From Ceratothoa steindachneri (taxonomy: Eukaryota; Arthropoda; Malacostraca; Isopoda; Cymothoidae): 64,000 nt of DNA. The number at the start of each line of letters is the position of its first letter. Positions within the stretch are counted from its first letter, which is position 1. The notes beneath the pieces are model-generated. The model ran no database searches. It was given only the letters and a program-made list of their open reading frames with translations, and was not told where the DNA came from. Shown piece by piece: positions 35,641 through 47,148 of this stretch. A program made the translations under genes and the position numbers. Where the stretch lies: assembly GCA_963969495.1 (NCBI GenBank), contig OZ018329.1, positions 145,571,521 to 145,635,520 of the forward strand. Direction: 5' to 3'.

Positions 35641-37600
35641 CTAAAATAAGATTACGTGTACCACCAAAGAAAGCATTTAATATAAACTATTCCTTATGCA
35701 GATCGCCCATGACAGGTTTACAACTACTATCTGCAGAAAGCTGCATAAAAGGCTGAAGGACATCGTCCAAATCTTCGTCAGGATGTTGTAGACGACTTGC
35801 TAAAAGAAGTGTACATTTTGATCCCCTTTGCCTACTTCTGTTTGCCTCTCATTAATTTTTTTGGCTGGGTCAGTTTTTCTTCCATCAAAACAAAAACTAT
35901 AGAGAAAATCAGCGATGAAAAAGAGCCAATGAAGTGAAAAACAATGGTAAAAAATCAGAGATGATATACATGGATTTAAATCTATATTCGTCTTGAACAA
36001 AAGTACACTGAAAAGGTACCAGACAATGTAAAAATTTAGTCAGCCTCTCTCCTTCGGAGCTACCACAATTCTTACAATATAACTCTCAACATTTATTTTA
36101 TTTTCCTAAATCAAACACCGAAACAAGAAACAAACACGTAGAAATACCATGTCGAGATACAGAGCAACAATCAAGCCGTCATTTGGCACATTTTAAAACC
36201 CCGAATGACAACATGTCGGCCCTATGTCACGTTTGACGTCACAGATAAAGCGTGTCATGAACACGATTGGCAAACGAGGCTGTTTTGTTATGATGAATGG
36301 CTCGGTCGGGAAAGAAGGAGGATTTGCGAACGAAAGACCAGGCTGACACTGTATAGGCAAAGAAGGATGGGTAGGGGATAAGGAGGAGAAGGCAGGGAAT
36401 CTCCTTACCTGTTGATATTCAATAAGGGATTGAGAGCTGGCGGACAGAAAAGTGTTTTAACAATACTTAAAATTAGGAAAAGTATCCCAGTGATGCATTC
36501 AGGGGCTCGAGCAACTACCAAAGTTGAAGCATAATAAGAACTTTTTAATCTAATCTAACACCGCTATTCAACTCACTTATTCGAGTAGCAAAAGTTTCTT
36601 AAGAAATTTTCTCTTTGGTGGCAAAATTTGCCATTTCTTCGATCCGTAGTACCTTATTTTTGTGCCTTGAAACGTCCTAGGGCCCATCACCAGGGGGTGG
36701 ATCTTTTTTATTTTGTGTCGGGTCGTTTTTTGCCTTATTTTGCCTTGAACCTAATATTTATTTGTGAAGATCAAAACTTAGTTTTTTTATTTAATTTTTA
36801 TACCCAGCCATATTTCTCTCTAGGTCCTCTTCCTTTACCATCCTCTACCATTTTCAGCCATTTAATCGTTTTGTTGTGTGGGTCTCTCACACCATCTTAA
36901 CTTGCCCCATCGGATTATCACCATATCTCTCTTACAAGTAGACCACTTTTTTTTTGCCATGAGGGGTAGATTCAGGAGACTTGCGCATAACACCTCCCTT
37001 TGGCCACCTCATATCAGCATGCCTTCTTATGTCTACTCATAATATGCATTTTCCCTAACTTCACCACTTCCTAAATCATCTTTTCTACGGTGCTCTTCTA
37101 CAAATGCATCCCTTTAGAGATGACCGTTGCCTAATTGATACCACTATTTTTATAAAGAACCTTACTACCAATACTTTTTTATAAAGACTTCCGGTCACTA
37201 CTTTTATAAAAAAACTTACTGACACTACTTTATATAAAGACCAATAGTGCTACCACTTTTTAAAAGACCTTTATTGCCACGAATTCTTATGAAGACTTTT
37301 ACCACCCATACGTTTTAATGTCTTGTGTGTTTCAAGCGACAAATCAACCCCTTCCTTCACTCGATCTCCGTTCGGTCATCCGTCTTCCCCCAATTTTCCA
37401 TTCTTGAGCGACACCCCTCTCCCCCGCCCCCCCCTTCCAGCAGTTGTCAGGCAAACAATATTTCAAAAGCTTCCAACAAGATTTTAGGGAAAAGATTCAA
37501 ATTACTCTTGAATGTTGATGGAATTCTATTCTTTTCTTTTTTTCTGCCTTAGTTCGAATGCAGAATGCAATTTAGGCCAGCTGTGTTGTAGGGGAATGGT
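35640..37600. other. Duplicated noncoding block 2 (copy B) and left flank
   Basis: From about 36,045 the sequence aligns with 4,150-5,650. The 35,640-36,045 part is unassigned. The short frame 36,628-36,900 is the counterpart of 4,741-5,025 and I do not call it a gene. Confidence 0.5.
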
Positions 37601-38089
37601 CACTCCCCCCCCCCCCCGTTCATTCTTGGTGCAGTCACAAGGCGGTTACCGCAAAGACATCCGTCGAAGGCATCGGCGGGTTCAGTGCTTAACCCCAGTG
37701 TGGCACGACTCGGTGCCATGAAAGACCCTAAAGGTCAAAATGTAAGATCTCCCCCAGGAAAGTGAGATCCAGTTTCACGTCAAATAAGAAATTGGAGACG
37801 TGTTTCTCCCAATCTCGAAGGCTAACGAGGAGCCGATGTTTGACTTCGTGGGAAAAATCGTTTGGAAAAAGAACTCTCCTGGAGCAGTCCTCAAGCCCCT
37901 CCCCCCGTTACCACTCCCCCAGTGGGGTGACGAGGTATAAATGAGGAACTCTGAGGAAAATCGAGGTAGTATACGTCAGTCTCTAGGTGACGAAGTCTTC
38001 GGATCAAACCGAACTACCGAGACTGGAGAGGTAGAGTACTTGGTTCGCCAGACCCTGCAATAAAGGCAGGGCTACCTACCTTAAGGGGT

Positions 38090-38690
38090 TAAGAAGAAGC
38101 ACATCCTCGAGCTAAGTCGCTGGTTATCAAACCAAACGATAAGTTAACTTTGGTAAGTGCAACTTACTCTCGCCAGAGAGACTCCTCATATCCTGGTGCA
38201 CCTTAAACACCAGGAGTATTCCTCGTCCTTGAGGAATTAAGAAGAAGAAGGAAAAAGCTCCCCCTCGAGCCCGTTACTCGGTGGCCACACCGAACTCCTA
38301 AGTTAACCTGGTAAGGAACCAAGTTCAAATAATTCTCGCCAGAGAAACCCCCCTCCGTTATCCTCGCCCTTGAAGAAGACCCTCCCCGAGTTCAGTCCTC
38401 GTCCATAAGGAAATAGGTAACGAAGGCGAAAAGCTCCTCCTCGAGATTGTTACTCGGTGGCCACACCGAACTTTAAGTGACTTATTCTTGCCAGAGAAAC
38501 CCCCCTCCGTTATCCTTGCCCTTGAAGAAGACCCTCCCCGAGTTCAGTCCTTGTCCATAAGGAAATAAGCAACGAAGGAGAAAAGCTCCTCCTCGAGCTC
38601 GTTACTCGGTGATCACACCGCACTCCAAGTTAGCTTGATTTAAGAACCAAGTTCGACTCACTCTCGCCAGAGAGACCACGACTGCCTAGG
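38090..38690. repeat. Tandem repeat of ~150-175 bp inside the LTR-like block
   Basis: Units with 'aaagctcctcctcgag', 'gttactcggtggccacacc', 'ctcgccagagaaacccccc' and 'cccgagttcagtcc' begin near 38,254, 38,430 and 38,581, with a more divergent unit near 38,095. One unit lacks about 25 bp. The strong identity of adjacent units indicates recent local expansion. Confidence 0.8.
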
Positions 38691-39163
38691 TGTTGCATAA
38701 AGCACCGTATTGGTTCTCGTCCTTGAAGACCCCTCCCAGGAAGAACGTGTGGACCCCCCAGCTGCCACCCTCGCCAAAACAACGGTGTGATCTCGCTCAT
38801 CTACATCTGGCCGGCGGCAAGCGTCGAGAGTAAATAACATTTCTGAGGCCTTTAAACTCCACATGAGTCCGTAAGCCTAATTCTTATATTATTGTTGTGT
38901 GTAGAGAAAACGTTAACCAATTTTTGTGGGTAAACTAATTTAATTAATTCTTGTTTAGGATAATATTCAGAGTATTGCTGTAGTTAATGTATAAATGTTA
39001 TGTATTCAATTGATAAAGGTAAAATATAAGTTTATTTTGTAAATTAGTGGGCGTTTCTTTTATATCCTTACGTGTTTCGTAACGGCTCTGTTCGTAAGAT
39101 ATTCTTATAATATCAATATATTAGACACTCTTAGCACTCTTAGAATAGAAAAAAAAAGGAGGG

Positions 39164-39283
39164 GAATTCTACGACATAAATATAAGTGGTGTCAGGTGTG
39201 GGGTTTTTATTAGAAGGAATTCTACGACATAAATAAAAGTGGTGTCAGGTGTGGGTTTTTTATTAGAATGAATTCTACGACAT
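39164..39283. repeat. 53 bp tandem repeat (2.3 units) at the LTR-like 3' edge
   Basis: The motif 'gaattctacgacat' begins at 39,164, 39,217 and 39,270. The first two units are nearly identical through 'agtggtgtcaggtgtggg', and the third is cut short. This duplicates the putative LTR end plus primer site region. Confidence 0.8.
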
Positions 39284-39720
39284 GTGTGGTTAAAGGTTTG
39301 GGTGGTTTTGGAATTTTATAGTTCTGAAATGTGGTTGTTACTTTTATTTATGAGCCTGGTTGGATATGAAATATATGAGGTTGTTTAAGGCACAGGATCA
39401 CACTAAATGAGGTTTTATCGCAGATGTCTGAGATTAATATAAGAATAACCGATTATGTACCTATATAGTACATTGAAGTACATTGAAGTACCGAAAGTCA
39501 AGCGATTCAATTACATTGGCAAATTCAATGGTGAGCAACATCAGATTCCCTTGACCTCCTAAAAATTTCTAGAACTATATTATTTATTATCTAAGATCTG
39601 TTTAGTCACTATGATCACCGGCAAGGATGTTCAAGGCTAGAAGACGTGAATTCTCGGATTTCGAACAGAGCCTGAGAGTGCGTATCAACCGGATGTGCTA
39701 TTTCATGTCTGAAAGTATGA

Positions 39721-40908
39721 CAGGGTGGGTCAGAGAGGACGGACGTTTTTGAAAACTTCACAAAATCATTAATTTTAGCTACAAACAAATTTTATTGTCA
39801 TCAATATATTCGTATTGAATTAACATTTGAACAAGTGAAGTGTAAAAAACAACATGCATCATGTGGTCTCTGTTTTCATTGATGTATTTCTGAAGTCGTT
39901 TTTGGAAGTTGGCCTCTACTCTCTCCAGCATTGCTCTGTTGATTTTGGCGACCTCCACGAGAATAGCTTCCTTCAAATCGTCCAATGTACGGGGCTGATT
40001 GCTTTTACACACGTGCTTTAAGGTTTCCCCACAAGAACTAATCACATATTGACAAATCAGGGGACCGAGGGGGCCAAGGAATGTCAGCAAACCTGGAACT
40101 GAGGCGGTCACCGAAGAGAGGGCGAAGATCGTCAATTGATGTTCTGGCTGTGTGGGCCGTCGCCTCATCCTGCTAAAACCACACACGTCGGATAGGCATA
40201 CGTTTTCTTCGTACTCCAGACACGAAGATGTTGTTTATCATCTCGATGTAACACTCTGAGTTCACGGTAACAGCATTTCCATTATTGTCTTTAAAAAAGT
40301 AAGGACCGATGATGGCAGCTTTTTATGCAGTTCTCTCGGATTTCGAAGAGCCCAATGATGACAGTCCTGTTGGTTCACCATGCCATTAAGATGAAAATGA
40401 GATTCATCGCTTATTAACAAAATGAGGTTGTCATTTGTCTAAAAAATTGTTTCCATCTGACGTGCGAACTTAAGCTGTTCATAGTCCCCTGGTTGCAAGT
40501 GTTGCCCAATGACCAATTTATAGGGGTGGAAATGCAAGTCTTCATGCAAAATACGCCTTACCGATCGATTACCGATGCCTAGTTCAGTGGAATGCCTGCG
40601 AGCACAGCGATTCGGACTCCACAGCAAAGCTTGTCTAACACGTTCCACATTTATGGGGTCCGTACCATTAGTGGGTCCCCCACCCGTCTCCTATTCATCC
40701 GTGTACTTCGTGCACGAAGTTCATCAACCCACCGTAAGATTGTGTTACGGGTGGCAACAGCCTCATTTCGGTGAATGATGAAGTGGGCCGAAAAGGAAAA
40801 AAAAGCTAAGACACCACAGGGAGAATGGTACCTGCCAGACATAAGTTCCTGCCCCTGGAGTTGAGTAATAGACATTTCAAAAACATCCGTCCTCTCTGCT
40901 CCACCCTG
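39721..40908 (-). mobile_element. mariner-type transposon, DD41D spacing, nested in Tc1 relic
   Basis: The ends are inverted: 'cagggtgggtcagagagga' on the left against 'cagggtggagcagagagga' read from the right, with about 34 bp at ~90% identity. TA follows the right end (40,909-40,910). The left flank is GA and probably a mutated TA. Copy A keeps the empty site 'tattatgaggatattcaac' at 6,791-6,809, where B reads '...gtatga' then the element then 'tagatattcaac'. The element is 1,188 bp with a minus-strand transposase relic. It interrupts the older Tc1-like relic shared by both copies. Confidence 0.9.
39779..40875 (-). pseudogene. mariner-type transposase relic (DD41D, rosa-like)
   Basis: Translation from the ATG at 40,875 (minus) gives an HTH with T-R-N-T-I-L-R-W-V-D-E-L, then a second HTH in another frame: R-S-V-R-R-I-L-H-E-D-L-H-F-H-P-Y. 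The first catalytic Asp is in I-S-D-E-S-H-F-H-L-N-G (about 40,389-40,415). The second is in Q-D-E-A-T-A-H-T-A (about 40,145-40,175), just after a Gln-to-stop change. The third lies in S-P-D-L-S-I-C-D, followed by a stop. I count 41 residues between the second Asp and the Asp of the C-D pair, which fits DD41D families. The C-terminus around 39,830-40,000 reads R-T-L-D-D-L-K-E-A-I and F-Q-K-R-L-Q-K-Y-I-N-E-N. Stops and frameshifts make it inactive. Confidence 0.85.
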
Positions 40909-40910
40909 TA

Positions 40911-41735
40911 GATATTCAACATCCTTCGATCTACGGTGACACGTATGGAGCGAGTAAACCTCATAAAAGTCATAACCGTCGGCCGAGAAGAGGGAAATAT
41001 CTTCTACGGATCCTTAATAATCGTGCCCAGCAGCGTCAGGCCAGTATTTTATACGCTATTAGACAAAATCACTGGATTCAACTCGCATCCACATCAGCAA
41101 ATCCATCAACTTAGTACAGCGTTCTTCTTTAACTTTCATGGATATGTGATCAGAATACGCGCAAAGCTGCCCCTGGTTATATCACAATAGCGGACACAGT
41201 GCTACTCCTGAGCTCGTGACTTCACCTCTTCGAAACCGGAAGAATGAAACATGTGGCATGGTGCGTTAAGTCACGAATCCAGTTGTTTGGATCCAATGGT
41301 AAAGTTTGGATGTGGCCAAAAGGCCATGGAACCCAGTTCTTAACAAGACTCCGTGAATGCTGGAGTATTTGAAAATGCATTGGGTCCACTGGTTCGTCTA
41401 AATGTAATTCATTTAAAACTCAAAACATGGGTTATTTCAGCATAATAATACACAGTGTCATCTTCCACAAATTGTCCATAATACATTCGAAAAGTATTTG
41501 GGAGGAATCCGACGAATGATATCGCCACTGTATTCAACGGACCTTAGTCCACTCGAGCATATATGTGACGGAGAACCAGGTCTATTCCCATCCAAGAATC
41601 GCAGCCTTCTAATACTGGAGAAAACTGGACGGCTATCAAGATGGCCTTGATCCACAGCTCTTCAGGGGTCTTCCGTCTACTTTTGAACTCGATGCCCGGC
41701 CGATGTTACACTTCGCTAGGCTAGAGGGGCTACTA
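40911..41735 (+). pseudogene. Tc1-like transposase relic shared by both copies (B)
   Basis: At 41,531-41,563 the plus strand reads Y-S-T-D-L-S-P-L-E-H-I, the third catalytic motif with its Glu. It is followed by L-F-P-S-K-N-R-S-L-L-I-L-E-K-T and, near the end, F-E-L-D-A-R-P-M-L-H-F-A-R. An HTH-like part is visible around 40,985-41,110 in one frame. It is interrupted on its left by the mariner at 39,721-40,908 and continues upstream of it at about 39,590-39,720. Its counterpart is 6,790-7,695. There are many stops and frameshifts. Confidence 0.65.
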
Positions 41736-43855
41736 TGAGAGACGAGCTTCCCACTCTATGACTTTTGGTAATTTATTGTATTTATTGTCTCTTTTATAAG
41801 AAGTTTTAAATGGCAAGACCAATTACTCTACTTAGAATCTTCAGTTTGCATTTCTCCTTCTTGAAATTTAGGTCAAAGTATCCCATGAAAGTCAGGTGTG
41901 AGTACAAACAAACAAGAGATCAAAGGAAGAGAAAAAGAGAAGTATGATGACATTGGACTGTCTAAGAAATCAAAACTAACAGCAAACGCTTGCTGCACCC
42001 AGTACAAATACAAGTAATCGAAACAGCGAAACTATAGAGATAACATCTCATTCTGTCCACATTTACAGCGCAGAAATAGCCTAGAGAAAGATATTGATAA
42101 GAAAATGGGGTAGAATTTGTGGTTCCTATAACCAAGAAGATTCCTTAGCACATTTGGATGACTTTTAAAGCACCCTGTATTTTAAGAAGAGAAGCTAGTA
42201 AAACGACTATTTTAGCTTGGTTATGTGAAGGACGAGTTTGAAACAGGCTTAAAATAAGCTTCTATGCCTATATAAGGCCCTTATTAAAACTCGACTGGAT
42301 TTACTATACGCAGAATCTCAGGATCTTCCTCATTCAGAGTGTTCGCCACTTAGAAAAATTCGCATCTCATTCTGGTCTTTTATGGTCTCTATGTAGCGAA
42401 TGGTAAGGGGCAAAGGGTCTTTATCAGGGCGTAGATTAAGGTCGTTCTGTGGCTTTTTGGAGGATTCTGTAGACAAGAAGAGACCCAGTTGGATATACTC
42501 ATTAATAGCACAAGTCTTACTTAATTCAAATTAGGAAAGAATTCGGAGAGTACGATTAGATTTTATCGGACTGAAAAATATTCGGACGCTTTAGAATAAA
42601 TTTTCCAAATATTTGATAATGAAAATTTGCCGCAATTTTTCGTGTAATTTCGTCCATATTGAAAATTTAATATAGTATTATTTGATGAAAAATGTAGTGT
42701 TTTAGAATATATTTAGTTATGAATAAACTAGATAAGACATTTATCAAATGAAATAACTTAAATTTAGTTAAACCTTTTTCGCTATTGCAGTATTTCAAGG
42801 AGTAGTGTTGAAACATTTTGAAACGGATTTGTTTTAGAACAGGCGAGCCAAATTTCCCCACTATTTTACTTTATAAATTAATTAATTTTATATATTTATT
42901 TAACTTTTAATTATAGATATTACGAAAAAATAATCGTATTAACATTTGAATATAGTTTACTTTTATTTCGATAATTAATTCTCCAACTTAGTGTGTTATG
43001 AAAAATATGAATACTTTGCAACATGCGCAGCATTCCTTAGCGGCATTCACCCTAAAATATTCACAGATTTATAAAGAATAAATAATTAAATCATGGTTAA
43101 CTTACCTTTTTCGAGATATTTTGAAAAGATGATTTGAGTTATTTATGCAGCTGTTAAAGTGAGGTAGATTACCCTTAGCTAACTATCCATATTCTAGGCT
43201 TGTAGTGTATAATCTAACCTGTTTGTCTGCTCTCGAAATCCATGTAATGAATTTTAGGAAAGGAAAATTGGTTTGTATCTTTCTTTTTCCTTCTGAAGAC
43301 CAGAACATATTTTGATTCACTAACTAGAGGATGACGAGGGGCAAATCAAGAATGTCACTGAAGAACATCATCATCTACTAGTACTAAAAACACTACTTAA
43401 CTTATTTGTTCATGTTGATCATATTTTGCTGATTAAAAATAATTTTCTGAAGGTTTATATCAGCTTTGATACTATTTTCTTCTGTTGAATTTACAGTTTT
43501 CCTATTATAGTTATTTTAATAAAATAAATAGAAAGATAAACTTTTGGCGTTATTTTTTATTTAAGCTTTTCTCAAACACTCATGATTTGGTTAAGTATTT
43601 TTGGCTAGGAATGGAAGAGGGTCGGATGGAAGGTGCAGGCAACTCAACCATAAAATCACAGACGATTGAAAGAGTTTATGACGAAAGGGAGTAAACATAA
43701 CTTACAAATATAAATCTTTTGATTAATTATTCCTTATAAAAACTAGAAGGTAAACACGAAAAACTCGAGATCCAACAGAAAGGAATAGTATGGAAGATGT
43801 TATAAAACTTAAAAAAAATAACAATAAGCTGCTTTCGAAAAGTTTAAAGTATACG
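41736..43855. other. Duplicated noncoding block 3 (copy B)
   Basis: This aligns with 7,695-9,700. It is AT-rich and holds no recognised gene. Confidence 0.6.
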
Positions 43856-44111
43856 AGACAAAAGAACTTAGAAATTCAAGTAAAACTCAGACCAATAAAA
43901 CAGAAATCATCATCGCTCGCTCCTCTCTAACTTCTCCTGAATCGAAATAAAGAAGTATCTCTCTCTTCAACGGAATAATTCAGGGGGATACCAAACATGA
44001 TGCTCCGGAAATACCCAGTGCGGGTTCACATGTTCGATATTCTACGAATTCCAAGCGATAGAAGAACACATTTATTCGGAGGAGGATTCTTAATAAGAGA
44101 GTAAAAGCAAT

Positions 44112-44306
44112 ATCACTGGCTTCATTCAAATGAAAGAAACATCAACGGCTTCATTCAAATGAAAGAAACATCAGCGGCTTCATTCAAATGAAAGAAACAT
44201 CAACGGCTTCATTCAAACGAAAGAAACATCAACGGCTTCATTCAATCGGAAGCAAAATCACTGGCTTCTTTCAATTGAGAGCAACCCCATCGGCTTCTTT
44301 CAAATT
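44112..44306. repeat. 29 bp minisatellite, 6-7 units
   Basis: Units of the form 'atcaacggcttcattcaaat' plus 'gaaagaaac' start at 44,112, 44,141, 44,170, 44,199, 44,228 and 44,257, with a last partial unit near 44,289. The middle units are almost identical. Copy A has only three or four strongly diverged units at the same place. Confidence 0.95.
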
Positions 44307-44649
44307 ATTCCTGGATTTAAAAAGCAAAAACTGCTTAACCAACGAGAAAGTAATAAATATTTTTTTATGTTTTAGAGAATCATCTTCAGAATCTACAAAG
44401 ACCTGTTCCAAGCCTAGCTGAGAAAAGAGGAGTTGTGGCTGAGTGGGGCAGAAACTACATCCATAAAATCACCACTATTAGAAGAAAATTAACTGCTCAT
44501 TATTTCATTGCAAATATTTAAACATTTTTCCCCTAATAATACTAATAATAAAACAAAACAAAAAAAAGAATAAAATAAAACTAATAATATTAAGAAGAAT
44601 TAAATCTATGAAGATGTAACATACACAATTAAGCCTTCTGTTCCCATCT

Positions 44650-44895
44650 TATTGTAATAATCCTAGCGTGGGTGAGTGTGTGCAAATCTGTGCCTGTTTT
44701 AAAAATTGTTGCGAAATGATTTTTTTCCTTGAACATCAACTTTGAATGTGTTGTGAAATAAAACAAACTTTTTCTCTCAAACACTTTCTTAATGTTGTGA
44801 GCGAAGTGAACAAGTGCCGCAGGCCTAGCCAGAAAAGCCAGGAGGGCGGATCTTTGCTGGTCCTATTAAAGACTTATAAATTTAGTACGAAAATT
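44650..44895. other. ~240 bp insertion in copy B
   Basis: Copy A passes directly from 'attaagcctt' to the 'gttcaacagataataataat' segment with only about 55 bp between them. Copy B has about 240 extra bases. No ends, target duplication or coding are clear. Confidence 0.45.
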
Positions 44896-45745
44896 TGTAA
44901 GTTCAACAGATAATAATAATATAATGGTAATATAATGATTAATAAATAGAAAAAGAATGGTGAAGATGTGTTTACCATCATTCAGTTTCTAGTTTGGATG
45001 TCTTTTTGCTGCTGTTCATCATATTCTTGACCTTCTTTCATACGATCCTTTTTTTCTTTTTGCTTTAAATTTTACCTTTACAAAACCTCATTCACCCATT
45101 GTGCAGCTCCATTTTTATTTTCTTCATAAATAATCGACATGTTCTATTAAAAACTCCACATACTTCCATCCAATCTAGTTAAAATTTCGAAATAATAACC
45201 ATTGTGAAATGTATTACATGATGTTAAACGTGATTTAAGGCGTAAATAGTGAGGTCGACAACTTAGTGGGAAGCGGATGGTGGTATGGCAGAGGTCGTGT
45301 CATTCTTCCATCACTCAGTTTCGCCCAGCCAGACGATTGGTTGTACCTTTGTCGAAAAAGGATTGAATGCGCCCATCAAATCTTGAAAGAGTACTAATGC
45401 GCTAGACAGACTGCGGAAAATTTAAAAGAAAGAACGGTATTTAGTACTCTATATCGAGGTTAGAAACTCGATGGGTAGGCTAAAAAGAAGAATGTAAAAT
45501 ATAGGATAAGAAGAGAAGAATGAATGCTGATAAAGTCAGAATTAAAGAATGAAAAAAACAATGCTGAAAATAACCTCAATAAAATACTCTAAGTCTTATC
45601 GTAAACTGATGAGAAACGCTTCAAAACCCATCTCAACCTAGTGGAATAATGAGGAAAATTGCAATGTAGGCAGTGATGGAATGCGGTTAGTGTTGCAATG
45701 TGTTGCAACATTCATACTGCATCGGGCAGGCCTAATGGACGCTCC

Positions 45746-47140
45746 ACCTTTGGTTGAAATGCAAACACGGCTGTTTCCCGAGGATTACTTCTCCTTGGTA
45801 GTTTGCATCTCTAAGAGGTCAGTTTTTATCAAAGCCTCCTTCGATATTAGATCGTTTATTCATATATTTGATAACAAAGAATGTTGAAATGTGAAAAAAT
45901 TGTCTAAAAATAGCATTCTTTACAAGCCGTTTTCCTTTTTACTCTTTCGAGTAAGATTTTTTCGTCATTAATTTTCCCTTTCGGAATTGTACGTCCATTT
46001 TAACTCTGACGTCAGCTAGAACCTGCGAGGTAATTTCAAGAACATAAAAAGTTAACTTGATGACGATTTCATTCTATTTACAAACGTTTATAATGAAAAC
46101 CAAGATGAATTACTTGGACAGAGAAAAAAAGAATATATTTATTGATAATACCAAAATTCAGGAATGTGATAATAAGGATTGTGTCAAGATAATAGGATGT
46201 AAATTGGATATATTTGGATAGGTCCGTAAAAGGGTTTGGGGAAAATTATTCTAGGGCTAAAAATATGAACACGGCTCTCCAATAGATATATGGGGTCCGT
46301 TTGAAAATAGGAGAGAAAGAATGAATATTGGATTAAAAGAAGAGAATACAAATAATTAAACGGTCATTATGAAAGCCTTGACTATTATAGAGAAATCTAT
46401 CAACCCTTAATACGAAAGAAACTCATGAAACAAGTCTGAGTTGCCTCACGTAATGTTAGCATCTAAACTAAAAGGGTTCCTATAACTTTGATGCACTCCG
46501 ACCAAGGATCGCACAATTTGCTAAAACTCTCAAGTTCAACAGTCTTGAGTAACATCCCTTTAATAGCAGGTTTCTTTTCCTATTACTACATCATTACTAA
46601 TGGTCTCGTTTAGCAATGTCATAATTATATTGAGTAAATTTCAATTCAAAACACATCCGAGCTTTCCTCTTGATGGTTTCCTAAACTACAAATCTTTTTC
46701 TTAAATCTGAGAGCAGAATATTGCTGTTGTTATTCGCTCCAGGTGGCAGATGTCATCTCTGCTCTCTCCTACCATTTGGAAAAATGAAGGTGAAAGCTTT
46801 TTTATTACACCTTCTCCTGTAAGTCCCGTCAACCTTACCGCAATTAAATTGGGTCTCGCTCTCGGTCAGGCTGTCTTGAGGGACAAGATTAGAGTGTAAG
46901 GGAGGTAAATGAATGCTGATGAAATTTATAGCACTCATCTGTGTTAGCGGTCCATTCAACAGCTAGGAAGTTGAAGCTCTGTAGCAACTTGACCCCACAT
47001 GGCATACATCCAATTGGGGTAATCCCACTCGAGGATTTTATTCAGAATGTGGTCGTATCCTATCTCCTTGGGAATGAAAGATGCAGAATATGAAAATGGA
47101 ATACTTCACTAAAGACGTGATTGTTCTTTACTTCAAACAT
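45746..47140. other. No recognised feature
   Basis: AT-rich DNA beyond the right edge of copy B, up to the retrotransposon. Open frames are at most 68 codons and carry no known motif. Confidence 0.35.
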
Positions 47141-47148
47141 AGAGTTTT

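Larger units (their letters stand above)
37599..39290 (+). mobile_element. LTR-like insertion unique to copy B
   Basis: Copy A is uninterrupted here (5,590-5,640), so about 1.7 kb was gained in B. The block starts with a C-run (37,606-37,618), is GC-richer than its surroundings, and has a TATA-like 'ggtataaatg' at 37,935. It holds a tandem repeat (38,090-38,690) and an AT-rich 3' part. It ends with 'gaattctacgaca', followed by 'agtggtgtcaggtgtggg'. The latter resembles the primer binding site context of some LTR elements (BEL/Pao type 'tggtgtcag'). No gag or pol was found. A solo LTR with leader fragment fits best, but no clear target duplication could be fixed. Confidence 0.45.
31990..45745 (+). 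repeat. Segmental duplication, copy B (direct)
   Basis: See copy A at 1-19,245. Copy B lacks the hAT-1 element and the 5.2 kb Tc1-rich stretch, and carries instead an LTR-like insertion (37,599-39,290), a mariner (39,721-40,908) and an extra ~240 bp at about 44,650-44,895. Clear homology starts at 32,061 and ends near 45,745. The sequences beyond each right edge are unrelated, so this is a two-copy direct repeat in the window and not a longer tandem series. Confidence 0.85.
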
